Shown piece by piece: positions 34,511-45,680 of a stretch of 64,000 nucleotides of DNA (position 1 is the stretch's first letter; each line of letters begins with the position of its first letter). A program made the translations under genes and the position numbers. Location of the stretch: positions 52,875,149 to 52,939,148 of the forward strand of contig CM033392.1 of NCBI GenBank assembly GCA_019426215.1. Direction: 5' to 3'. Origin of the DNA: Buddleja alternifolia (Eukaryota > Streptophyta > Magnoliopsida > Lamiales > Scrophulariaceae). The notes under the pieces are model-generated. The model worked only from the letters and a program-made list of their open reading frames with translations. It made no database searches and had not been told where the DNA came from.

Positions 34511-35330
34511 TAGTATGTGTAAAATATGTGTAGTGTGTGTAAAATATGTGATGTGTGTGTGAAAATATGTAGTGTGTGAAAATGAGTGTAATGTGTGTAA
34601 AATATGTGTAGTGTGTAAAAATATGGGTAGTGTGTGTAAAATATGTGATGTGTGTGAAAATATGGATAGTGTAGGTAAAATATATGTAGTGTTTGTGAAA
34701 ATGTGTGTAGTTCGTTAAATTGTGTGTAGTATGTGAAAAATATGTATAGTATGTGTAAAATATGTGTAGTGTTTGTGAAAATGTGTTAGTGTGTGAAAAT
34801 ATGTGTAGTGTGTGAAAAATATATGATGTGTGTGTGAAAATATGTGTAGTGTGTGTAAAATATGTGTAGTGTATGTGAAAATATGTGTAGTGTGTGTAAA
34901 ATATGTGTAGTGTGTGTAAGAATATGTGTAGTGTGTGTAAAATATGTGTAGTGTGTGTAAAATGTGTGATGTGTATGTGAAAATATGTGTAGTGTGTGTA
35001 AAATATGTGTAGTGTATGTAAAATGTGTGTAGTGTGTGTGAAAATATGTGTAGTGTATGTAAAATGTGTGATGTGTGTGTGAAAATATGTGTAGTGTGTG
35101 AAAATGTGTGTAGTGTGTGTGAAAATATGTGTAGTGTGGTGTAGTGTGTACAAAATATATGTTGTGTGTGTAAAAAGTGTGTTGTGTATGTAAAAAGTGT
35201 GTTGTGTGTGTCAAAAATGTTTAGTATGTGTAAAAAGTGTGTTGTGTGTGTCAAAAATATTTAGCATGTGTAAAAAGTGTGTTGTGTGTGTAAAAAATGT
35301 ATTATATGTGTAGAAAGTAAATGTGTGCTA
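34511..35330. repeat. Minisatellite, about 20-bp unit, about 40 copies
   Basis: About 820 bp of degenerate TGTGTAAAATATGTGTAGTG units; the right 170 bp shift to a TGTGTGTAAAAAGTGTGT variant. All three minus-strand frames stay open for long distances (up to 220 codons), giving Thr/His/Tyr/Phe-rich repeats. This follows from the unit having no minus-strand stop, and I do not call a gene. Confidence 0.95.
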
Positions 35331-35507
35331 AATTCTATTTGACTTGGTTCCATTTTGGGTCTACTCTAGGTCCAAATTAAATCCACTCTGGGTCCTGGTT
35401 GGCTTCAAGTTGGATTCACTCTGGGTCCTTATTTAAGACCCAGTCCGATCCAACCCAAACTAATCTCAACCCATATTGGACCCATCATGAACCCGACCCA
35501 CACATTT
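35331..35507. repeat. Short GGGTC-type repeats next to the minisatellite
   Basis: ACTCTGGGTCC-like units occur several times between 35356 and 35430, followed by GACCC/GGACCC-rich sequence. No gene. It separates the minisatellite from the right half of tandem copy B. Confidence 0.6.
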
Positions 35508-37102
35508 AACAATCAATTAATCGCATAATAAGTATCATAATGCTTATTTTACGACTGAGTATTATTTTTAAGCTCGCTCTTTTTATTTAATAGATTAAGG
35601 CTCAAAATGATCATACGAACAATAAAAAAATGTTGTTTCGATGAGTTATTGAGCAATGATATTCACCAAAGTAGTTCAACGTATGCAAAGCTCTAGATAG
35701 GACAAATCTAAACTCGGTTTAATTAGTAAACCTGATTATTTTATAAGATGGTTTTGAATAAAATAGCAATGGTTATTGTATCACAGCTCCCGACTGGGTT
35801 ATATATTTATTTATTATTTTTGCATTTTTGACGGGATATTCTCTTCATTATGGGTTTGTATCACTCCGAAAGAACATTACATTTACAAATTATACAAAGT
35901 GAACGAAATATACATGAATTACATGTCACATGTCAATTATAATTTAACAAAGTTTGGAGTTTTGAACGAAAATTGGTCATGATAGACTTTCTTGCGTCTA
36001 TGGTTTAAATTTTTCTCTTTCAAGAAAAAGACAGGTACATAAGAAGTATTTGGGAAGGTACATAATACATTTCACATTTTATTGATAATAACTTATACCT
36101 ATAGGTTTTGGGACACAATTGGTGGATATCAATATAATTCAATTATTGATTGTACAAATCTATTCTATAATCTCTTCAAATGACATGTTATATTACATTT
36201 GAAAGTTTTTTGGGTTTAGGTGTCTTATTTTGACCGAACCCAGGTGTAGTGCACAAGAAAAAACAGATTGCATTTATCATTTAATCGGTTACTCATCTTA
36301 TAAATTATATACATATCTGGTCAAACTAATTTCAAACTAGAACTTATTTAGATTTATGTTCAATTTGATATTATACGAGCTTTCATTTTTATGGCACGAG
36401 ACTTTTCATAATCTCGTTTTCGAAAGTGAAATAAGATTTGAAAACACGTATTATCTCAAAATCGAGAAAGCCGACGAGATTTGTTCTTTTATTTTTAAAT
36501 GTTTAGGTAAAATAATATAAAACGCAAAATCTTTATATTGATTACTCTTAAAAATGCAAGGAATCGGTGTTAAAGAATTAATATACCTAGATTTGAATTA
36601 AAAAGCCACAACTAAAACTACCTATAACGAGTTCAAGTTTAATATATTAAGCGTGACTTGGATATCAAGCCAAATTTATCTTGTGCTGAGCTGTGATCAG
36701 CTTTAGATAAGAATTACTAATTAGGTCGAAATATGGATAATTTGCACCTTGCACCCTCAAGTTAGTACATATTGCACAATACACCCTTAATTTTAACTTT
36801 AATTGGTTGCACCCTAAAACTAGCATTTACTTGGCACATTGCACCTCAATCTAGTTCAAGCTGTATTTCTTGTAAAAAAAATTGAGATACTTGAGGGGAG
36901 GTAACACGATCGGTCTTAACCCCATTTTCTTTCGACTTGATTTATGTGCTTTGAGCATTCCTCTCCAGATGAAACTCGCAACCTAGGTAAGAAGCAAGAT
37001 AAAATTATCAGTCTACGACAAAGAAAAAAATCTAAAATACTAGGTCGCAAAAAGCAAAAAATGCAATGTAGAACAGTGAGAAAAATATGATGCATAAAAC
37101 AT

Positions 37103-37549
37103 TGTTAGAATTTATCCCGGTTGGTGGATTTCTATTAATTGGATTTTTGCTTTTATAAAATACGGGCTAAATAAATACGGTAATGAGACATAACTTGGAG
37201 GGCCTATTTTTATGGACCCACTATTTAAGGCTTTTCCTAAACAGATTTGGATGACAATTGGTGTAGGCCCAATCTTAGAATCCTTTTATGGGAGGGTTTC
37301 TAAGATACTATATATATATATCTGACTAGGTCCCCTCTCCACTCTACACTTTTGAGATTTGTCGTTCCCATTAACGCTGTCAACTATCTGAGAGAGAAGG
37401 AGAGGAAGAACTAGCCAAAGGTTGATTCAAGAAATAACCTGGTCGCACTCTTATTCATTACCATGGCTCAAACAGGTATGTAATTCTACTTAATAACTGT
37501 TGTTCTAATATCCATAGTGTATGATCTGGGTTTATTAAATATTCTTGTA
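37103..37549 (+). repeat. copia-C 5' LTR
   Basis: TGTTAGAATTTATCCCGG to ATATTCTTGTA. The usual terminal CA is TA here but CA in the 3' LTR. It contains (TA)n near 37308-37322. Confidence 0.9.
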
Positions 37550-38911
37550 ATTGGTATCAGAGCCATACACTCATGGATTTAGAACTATAATGATAGTTCT
37601 TGATTGTTTAATGAACGTGATTATCTTGTTTCATCAATAATATTATGTTTCTTTGTTAAATAATATTATTAACGAATTTGAAATATCACAAGAAAATCGA
37701 ATAGGATATTTTTTTGAATCTAGTTTTGAATCAACAAATTTGTTTTATGAACCCTAGTTCAAAAACCGAGATTTAATACCATAGATCTTTTTCTATGCTT
37801 TAGTTTTGATAATTTTGACATCAAATTTGGATTCTACACCATCAAAAACATGAAAATCGACTGCTTGTTTGTTAAAAACGGATCAAAATTGAATTTTTAA
37901 TTCAAAGTTTTAAGAATTTCGAATTTTCGCTCAAAACAGCAAAACGGGTAAGGAAGATGACCCGTTTTGACCATCTGACCCGTGGAAACGGATCTGTACT
38001 GTTCCTGTAAAAAAAAAAGAAAGGCCAGCGGACGCCCACTCGCGCGTGGCGGCGCGTGCACGCGCGTGAGGGCGCGTCCGGTGGCCGTTTTGAGCGCCGT
38101 TTGTGGCGTTGTGCTCATTGTTCCGCTGCCTACGTGATTACATGGTTATTTTCAGTTCTTGTGCGCGTTTAATAATTATTTTATATTTTTTAATGCTGGA
38201 TGATTAATGATCTATGTCTCGTTTCTGAAACTAAAAAAAAAATTAAATTAATTTTGTGTTACAATATTATTAATTGTAATAACATTTAATACATATTTCA
38301 CTCTCCAGAATTGCTTGTGTACGTTATGTTTTTAAATTTTCAACTTGCAAGTTTGTTTTGAGAAATAGTTCTTTTAGTATATAAAACAACTAGGATGCTA
38401 CAAATTTTTTTTTTTACAACTCCTAAGAGCACATATTGTTGAAGTGCTTGTTATGGTAGAGGGTTGCATACATATTGTGTAGTGTGCAAGTTGGGCAATT
38501 TTTCTATATACTCCGTCATGTACTTATTTTAGGGGTTGAAATTGATAGTTACACCAAAGTGCTCTATTTAATGAGACTCCTAGAATTTGTGACATGCATA
38601 TTTCGAGTAGATAAAATTATATACATTCTTACCCGCCCAAAGGGGGTTTGCATGTTTGATAATTTAATGTATATGAATGCATGACATATTGATAGTGGTA
38701 CATTGGTCTAAACAATTTATCTCCCAAAGGAGGAAATTTTTTAGAATCAATGTATTTCTATATCGTTTTTGCATAGAGGGACCACTTATGTATAACATAC
38801 TCTACCCAAAGGGGAGTTAGTTATGACAGATCGGAACTCTCTGTAGAATAAAGCTATATTGTTGAAAGCTTATTCTTATCAATTGCCTAGTAATGATAAT
38901 TTGTTGCATTC

Positions 38912-41900
38912 TTCTCAAACAGTATCTGTGAACTTGAATAGTGGTACCGCTACTATTGAGGTTTTGAATGGTGGAAATTATAAGAAATGGAAGCGCGACA
39001 TTGAGTTTGCTTGAGGACTAGCTGATATTGATGCTGCCCTGCGAGAGGATCAACCTGCCGGGCTTGCAGATGATGCCTCTGATATTGAGAGAAGAGCCTA
39101 TACTCAGTGGGAGAGATCCAATCGTCTTAGTCTCTTAGCAATGAAGAAATCGATAGGAGAGCATCTATTGAGTGGACTTCTTGAGACTAATAGTGCTAAG
39201 GAATTTTTCGATGCGGTAGGAAAATGATATTATGTGTCTGATAAGTTTGAGGCTGGAAACCTAATGAGTGACCTGTCGGGTATGAAGTATAACAATTCTG
39301 GGGGGGTTAGAGAGTACATCTTGAAAATGGTTCATATCCAATCAAAACTCAAGGATCTCCTCTTCCAGACAACTATATTGTTCACACTGCCCTTAACTCC
39401 TTACCTATCGAGTTTAGCCAAATTAAAACAGCCTACAACACCCAAAATGAATCCTGGATTGTTCTTGATCTTATTTCCAAATGTGTTTCTGAGGGAGAGT
39501 GGACAATCAGCCTTGCTTGTAGCCCACCCTGGTCCAAAACCTAAAAAGAGTCTAGGTAACTTCAAGAAACATCATCCTCAAACTCACAAGAAAGCTCAGA
39601 ATACTAACAAGTACGTTAATAACGGTCAGACCCAAAATCTTGGAGTTAATAAAAATGGTTTTAAGAAAGAAATAAAATGTTATCATTGTAAGAAGCCGGG
39701 CCATAAGAAGTTTGAGTGCACTGATTTTCAAGCTTGGTTAGAGAAGAAGAAAAAAGAAGGTAATCCTTTAGCCCTAGTATGTTTTGAGTCTAATTTAGTT
39801 AATGCTCCTATTAATTCTTGGTGGCTTGATAGTGGGGCAAATGTTCATGTTGCGATTTCATTGCAGGGGTTTTTAAACAAAAGGAAGCCAAGTGATGCTG
39901 AATCTAAAATCGGGGTAGCAATTGAAGCCTTAGCAGAAGTAGAATTCGTAGGAACCGTTATTTTAAACTTAGAGTCAGGTTTTAGACTTATTTTGAAGAA
40001 TGTTCTTTATGTTCCGACTTTCACTCGTAATTTAATTTCCATTTCTATTTTGGATAATTTAGGTTATGACATTTCCTTTGGTAAAAACAAGTTCAATCTA
40101 ATTTTTAATTCTAAAATTGTTGGTTTTGGTGTTTTGTCTAATGGCTTATATAAATTGTCCTTAGCTTCCGGTCAAATTTATTCTTCTTTTAATGTTGAAA
40201 ATGTTATGTCTAAAAGGCCCTTAATTAAAGATAACTCTTCCATGTTGTGGCATAAACGTCTTGGTCATATTTCTAAAGAAAGAGTAGAAAGACTAATAAA
40301 ACTAGATATTCTTCCCCCTCTTGACTTTGAAGACATGGAGACATGTATTGACTGTATTAGGGGTAAATTAACCAAGTCTAAGAAAAAGGGTGCAACTCGT
40401 AGTTCTGACCTCTTGGAGATAATTCACACGGATATCTCTGGCCCATATATTTCTACTTTGTGTGGCAATAAATATTTTATCACTTTTATTGATGATTTTT
40501 CCCAATATAGTTATATTTATTTGATTAAAAAAAAATCTGAATCTCTAGATAAATTTAAGATTTTCAAAACTGAAGTTGAAAAACAATTGGGAAAAGTTAT
40601 TAAGATAGTTAGGTCTGACCGAGGTGGTGAGTATTATGGTAAATATGGTGAAACTGGGCAACATATGGGACCATTTGCCAAATACTTACAAGAAACCGGA
40701 ATTGTTGCCCAATATACCATGCCTGGTAGTCCTGAGCAAAATGGTGTGGCCGAAAGGCGAAATCGCACCCTTACTGAAATGATGAGGAGTATGATGAGTC
40801 GGCGTGAGTTACCCAACTCTCTTTGGGGTGAAGCCATAAAAACTGCAATGTACATTCTTAACCGTGTTCCTACCAAATCTGTTCCTAAAACACCTTTCGA
40901 ATTGTGGGTTGGTAGGAAGCCTAGCTTGAACCATTTTCGTGTGTGGGGATGTCCAGCTGAGATTAGAATTTATAATCCTCTAGAGAAAAAGACAGACCCT
41001 AGATCTACCCGCGGTTACTTCATTGGGTATCCAGATCATTCTAAAGGATACAAATTTTTTTGTCCTTCACGTGGAACCCGAGTAGTTGAGTCTCAGACAG
41101 CAAAATTCTTGGAATATGATGTTCCTGATAGAAGTGAATTTTCTCATCCCATTCTTGCTATTGATCAGACTGAAACCATTTCTTTTCCTTTACCCTCTAC
41201 GAATGAAATGGAGGATCCTATTGAACTAGTGGAGGCACCGAAAACTAATGTTCAAATTGTTAATAATGATCCACCACCTCAACATCCCATTCCACAAGTA
41301 CCTCAGAGGCGTTCCACTAGAGAGAAACGTCCTGCTATTCCTAATGACTTTTTAGTGTATCTTTTGGAAAATGATTATGATGTTAGCCATGTTGTGGATC
41401 CTATTACCTACATTGATGCAATGTCTTGTGCTCAGTCAGACATGTGGCTTAACGCCATGAAGGATGAGATTCACTCAATGAATAGGAACAATGTGTGGAA
41501 GATAGTTGATCTACCTCATGGTTGTAAAACTATAGGTTGTAAATGGGTGTTTAAGACAAAGAAAGATTCCAAGGGAAAAGTTGAGAGGTTTAAAGCTAGG
41601 CTTGTAGCTAAGGGTTTTACTCAGAGAGTTGGGATTGATTATAGTGATACTTTCTCTCCTGTTTCCTCCAAAGATTCTTTTAGGATTATTATGAGTTTAG
41701 TAGCTCATTTTGATCTAGAACTCCATCAGATGAATGTTAGGACGGCTTTTCTAAATGGTGATCGTGACGAGGAGGTTTATATGACTCAACCTGAGGGTTT
41801 TGTTGAAGATGGGAAAGAACACCTTGTGTGTAAGCTGAAGAAATCAATTTATGGCCTTAAACAAGCTTCTCGTCAATGGTACTTGAAGTTTGATAAGGTT

Positions 41901-42357
41901 GTGACTTCGTTGGGTTTTGAGGAGAATAGGGTAGATCATTGCATTTATCTAAGGACTAGTGGGAGTAAATTTATATACCTTGTGCTCTACGTTGATGATA
42001 TCTACCATGCAAGCTGAGTTTGTTGCCTGTTATGGGGCTGCCACACATGCTGTGTGGTTGAAGAACTTTATTTCAGGGCTTTTGATTGTTGATTCCATCT
42101 CGAAGCCACTAAGAATTTATTGTGATAACAATGCTGTTGTGTTCTTTTCAAAGAATAATAAATCTTCTAGTGCATCTAAACACATGGAAATAAAATATCT
42201 TGTTGTTAGAGATTTGGTCAAAAATAGTACTGTTCTAATAGAGTATATCGATACTAATTCTATGCTTGCTGATCCTTTGACCAAGGGGCTGAGACCTATT
42301 ATCTTTAAAGGACATGTACAACATATGGGTGTAATGGAGTCTTTTGATGTATTAGGT
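38912..42357 (+). pseudogene. copia-C gag-pol with gag stops and an RT-RNase H deletion
   Basis: Gag (VNLNSGTATIEVLNGGNYKKW) has an in-frame TGA after RDIEFA (39012-39014), a TAG after AVGK and a frame change near 39350. From 39234 one long frame of 927 codons carries a zinc knuckle (CYHCKKPGHKKFEC), the protease motif WWLDSGANVHV, the pre-integrase motif LWHKRLGHIS, the integrase core (IHTDISG, RSDRGGEYYG, NGVAERRNRT) and reverse transcriptase (MKDEIHSMNRNNVWKIVD to YVDDI at about 41990). At about 42000 the YVDDI box is joined directly to STMQAEFVACYGA of RNase H, in another frame. The RT thumb and most of RNase H are missing. The remaining C-terminus ends at TAA 42358-42360. It cannot make a complete polymerase. 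Confidence 0.88.
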
Positions 42358-43062
42358 TAATTGAGACATATTTCTTTTATTTTTATTTTTATTTTTATTA
42401 CATCATTGGACCCTTATTTATTGGGCATTTAGTTTTATCTATTGATTATGTGCTCATATTTATGTTGTATCTTGATTATGCATATTGTCTTAAGATTCAT
42501 TGTTGATCTTAAGGGTTAGGTGTGTCACATAAATGACACCATATTGTATTTGAACAATATTGACTTCGTATGGAGTCGTTAATTTTCTTAGGATTTCATA
42601 TTGTTATAGAAATCCATATCTTAAAAGAAAATTATAAAATTTTTCTTGGGGTTTCATATTGTTGTAGAAACTCGTAGCTTACAAGAAAATATTGGATTTT
42701 CTTGGGGTCTCATATTTCTGGAAACCTAATTCTTATAAGAAAATCAAAGGATTGACAATGAAATAGCATATATGGGTCATATTTGATGCTATTTCTTGCT
42801 ACACCACCAAGTCTGAATCCATGTCGGTAAAGTTGATGGTATTTGTGACCATGGAAGGTCTTGTATCAAATAAGGATGCAATCACAACCATGATCCAATA
42901 TCAGTGATTTCACTGGACCGGATTGTATTGAATGTTTTGTCTCATCGCTGTGTTGTTTTCTATGTGGCCACAATTAAAACTTTGTAATTTAGCCCGAGAG
43001 TCGTTTTCAAATTTTTTTAAAAAACTATAAAACTACAATGAATATTTGTCCAAGTGGGAGAA

Positions 43063-43917
43063 TGTTAGAATTTATCCCGGTTGGTGGACTTCTATTAATT
43101 GGATTTTTGCTTTTATAAAATACGGGCTAAATAAATACGGTAATGAGACATAACTTGGAGGGCCTATTTTTATGAACCCACTATTTAAGGCTTTTCCTAA
43201 ACAGATTTGGATGACAGTTGGTGTAGGCCCAATCTTAGAATCCTTTTTTTTTTTTTAATACATAGAGAGGGGGGAACCCTAACGATTTAACCCGACAGAC
43301 CCGGATTTACAGTCGTTTTCCTTAGGCAAGTAAAGCCTTGTCGATCTTGTTCCAAAATATTCTGCAGATCCAAGCTCGGGGAATGCATGACAAAGAGGTT
43401 TTCATCAAAACCCTTTTTAGCCAGACCGTCTGCCGCACGGTTGGCCTCTCTCCATATATTAGTCAGTTCAACTTGCCATCTCAACTGTAATGTGCGCCTA
43501 ATTGAATCAATTAGATCCCAATGGTGGTGCGCCCTGGTGCCATCACGAATGCTCATGATAGCCTCCCTACTATCCGATTCAATGATCACATTGTTCAGGT
43601 GAGTGTCCCAAGCCAAGTTCAGCCCATGTAAGATTGCTGCTAATTCTTAGAATCCTTTTATGGGAGGGTTTCTAAGATACTATATATATCTGGCTAGGTC
43701 CCCTCTCCACTCTACACTTTTGAGATTTGTCGTTCCCATTAACGCTGTCAACTATCAGAGAGAGAAGGAGAGGAAGAACTAGCCAAAGGTTGATTCAAGA
43801 AATAACCTGGTCGCACTCTTATTCATTACCATGGCTCAAACAGGTATGTAATTCTACTTAATAACTGTTGTTCTAATATCCATAGTGTATGATCTGGGTT
43901 TATTAAATATTCTTACA
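43063..43917 (+). repeat. copia-C 3' LTR interrupted by a LINE
   Basis: Starts right after the purine tract and ends ATTCTTACA. The LINE and its duplicated target occupy 43248-43659; the remaining 443 bp align with the 5' LTR at about 98%. Confidence 0.88.
43248..43644 (-). mobile_element. 5'-truncated LINE with RNase H domain and target duplication
   Basis: The minus strand carries AAILHGLNLAWDTHLNN then ESDSREAI, VELTNIWREANRAADGLAK: the plant LINE-type RNase H (RVT_3) domain, open for 109 codons (43287-43616). A poly(A) tail (T run at 43248-43256 on +) follows its 3' end. TCTTAGAATCCTTTT at 43233-43247 and 43645-43659 is a 15-bp target duplication. The 5' truncation is typical of LINE retrotransposition. 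Confidence 0.93.
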
Positions 43918-44385
43918 AATATGGGACACACAAATGTGCGAAAATCTAACATTGTAGAAATATAAAGTAAAAAAAAACATAAGTTAGATCACTTAAACAA
44001 TTCTAAACTTATATGTTATGTTTTTTCTGCCCCAATTTGCAAGTCTCTTTTACTTCATTGTCTATGTATTTGCCCAATATTTCTTGACTTTTTTAAGCCT
44101 TTTTTTTTGGCCGTAGGTTGATAGATCTTCAGGGGCACTGGCATCTTCCATTTATTTCTCATAGGAATTTCTTTCTTGAAACCAACGTATAGGCACGTGA
44201 ATCAAGTTGAAAGAAAATGGGCTGAAAAAAGCTCTAAAATTAGCCATTTTTCTTCTCAAAAATGCTGCATTGTGCCAAATAATATTAATTTGAATGTGAA
44301 AAAACTTATCTTTTTTGGTAATCGAAAAAAAAAAAAGTAGTTAATTAATTGTACTTGGTATCTGATTTTCTGCATCAAGACAAAC

Positions 44386-44718
44386 TAGGGGTGACCACAG
44401 GCGGAGTTTGGCCAAATTTCTCGGCTCAAGCTAAAAAAAAATAAAAAAATAATTTTTATATTAGTATATGTTATTATTATTTTATTAATATACATATTAT
44501 TATTATTTTATTAATATACAAATATATATTACATTTGATATAATCATGATAAATATTAAATATATCATTATTGATACATATGTAATATCATAAGATATTA
44601 TATTATTAATAAATAAATAAAATATTTTTTTTAGGCTCGCGAGCCTTCGTACATGCATTTTGGGCTCATGCTTGACTCGAGCTATTTTTAAATCGGCTTG
44701 ATTCATTGGTCACCCCTA
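44386..44718. mobile_element. hAT-type MITE
   Basis: TAGGGGTGACCA at the left end and TGGTCACCCCTA at the right end are perfect 12-bp inverted repeats. The flanks AGACAAAC and CGCCAAAC match at 6 of 8 positions, as expected for an 8-bp hAT duplication. The interior is AT-rich with GGCTCGCGAGCC-like motifs. Confidence 0.85.
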
Positions 44719-44751
44719 CGCCAAACTAGTCACTATCAACTTATAAACAAA

Positions 44752-44788
<37 letters not shown>

Positions 44789-45621
44789 CTATACTATCTA
44801 TATTATATTATATACTGTAAGGGGAAAACTGATATGAACTTTGGACCCTTAATCAGTTTTGGTGAAGTCATAAATCATAACAATTTTATTCCATAAATCA
44901 GGTGTTACAACACCATCAACTTATATATATTATCTATACTATATATATAGTATTACATAATCGAAGAGTACTCTATAGAAACTGATTTGAATTATCAAAC
45001 GATTTTGGTGGAGTCATAACAAAGGTATTCTATAAATTATGTGTTATGCACCATATGAATGACATAGTATCATCTCATTGATGTGAGTTGCTTGGTAACA
45101 TATATATGTCTATAAATGATAAAACTCTATATAATTTTTTTTCTATTTTTATTTTTTAAAATTTATTTCACAATCTTTTTCTTCTTTCATTTTTCCTTCT
45201 AAGTTTTCGCCTTTTATTAAAATTCAATTAATTTTATTCAAAATCTTCTTATCAAGTTTAATTTTTTTTTTCACATGTCGTTATCGACTAGTATATATAG
45301 GAAAATTTTAACACGCTCCTAACTCAGCTACAACCAAGCATATTTCTCAAAAAGAATATATTATACTTGTTATATAATTAGTCACTCATTTTGTGAAATA
45401 CACTTGAATGTGATCTAACCGAGAGCGAAATACACACACATCCAATTCCAGTATTTGTTACCGATTAATTTATGTAGAAAATTCTAATCTTCTATATTGA
45501 CCACACCAAAATGTATTTCATAATAAGAATAAAATGTATTATATATTTCATATAATTAGCCAATCATTTTATAAAATACACTTTAATATACTCGAGCCGG
45601 GATAGGAGCAAAGTTTCCCTA
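44719..45621. other. AT-rich region upstream of HPPD copy 2
   Basis: (TA)n run at about 44754-44785, then AT-rich DNA with no gene. The stretch CTATACTATATATATAG..CTATAGAAACTGATTTGAA partly repeats an earlier AAACTGATATGAACTTT segment. It presumably contains the distal HPPD copy 2 promoter. Confidence 0.6.
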
Positions 45622-45644
45622 CATATATATATATATATATAAAT
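45622..45644 (+). promoter_or_regulatory. TATA region of HPPD copy 2
   Basis: A (TA)n run ending TATATAAAT lies about 40 bp upstream of ATG 45681, so transcripts starting about 30 bp below it would have 45681 as the first AUG. Motif and spacing only. Confidence 0.5.
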
Positions 45645-45680
45645 CCCATTTCAAGTAAACAAGTGGTGGCCAAAATTCTT

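Larger units (their letters stand above)
28031..36106. repeat. Tandem duplication, copy B, split by a nested retroelement cluster
   Basis: The left part (28031 to about 28345) matches copy A 26661-26950, and the right part (about 35508-36106) matches copy A about 27240-28022. About 290 bp of the unit (A 26955-27240) is missing and replaced by some 7.1 kb of nested elements and a minisatellite. Confidence 0.85.
37103..43917 (+). mobile_element. Ty1-copia retrotransposon (copia-C), young but defective
   Basis: 5' LTR 37103-37549, primer-binding site TGGTATCAGAGC at 37552, purine tract AAGTGGGAGAA at 43052-43062, 3' LTR 43063-43917 interrupted by a LINE. Without the insertion the LTRs are about 445 bp and differ at about seven positions plus a (TA)n indel, so it is much younger than copia-A. 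The flanks AACAT and AATAT are near-identical 5-bp target copies. Coding order is gag, protease, integrase, reverse transcriptase, then a deletion into RNase H. Confidence 0.93.
36733..44285. mobile_element. Remnant DNA transposon split by copia-C (inverted arms)
   Basis: The left arm contains CCCATTTTCTTTCGACTTG followed by ATTTATGTGC near 36929-36952, and the right arm contains its inverted copy near 44196-44220. The outer ends also match when inverted (ATAATTTGCACC..TGCA versus ATTATTTGGCAC..TGCA). The arms are about 36733-37090 and 44100-44285. No transposase was seen. The arms carry poly(T) and 'TTGCACC' motifs like other MITEs here. Confidence 0.5.

Noticed and set aside
34491..35254. 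Three overlapping minus-strand frames of 142-220 codons
   Set aside because: They are a by-product of a 20-bp minisatellite with no stop on that strand. The protein is pure Thr/His/Tyr/Phe repeat in every frame.
37897..38118. 73-codon minus-strand frame in the copia-C leader
   Set aside because: It arises from a GC-rich GGCGCGTG-type stretch in the untranslated leader and has no relative I recognise.
45663..45680. HPPD copy 2 start at 45663
   Set aside because: The codon there is GTG. Plant nuclear genes start at ATG, and the first in-frame ATG is 45681.
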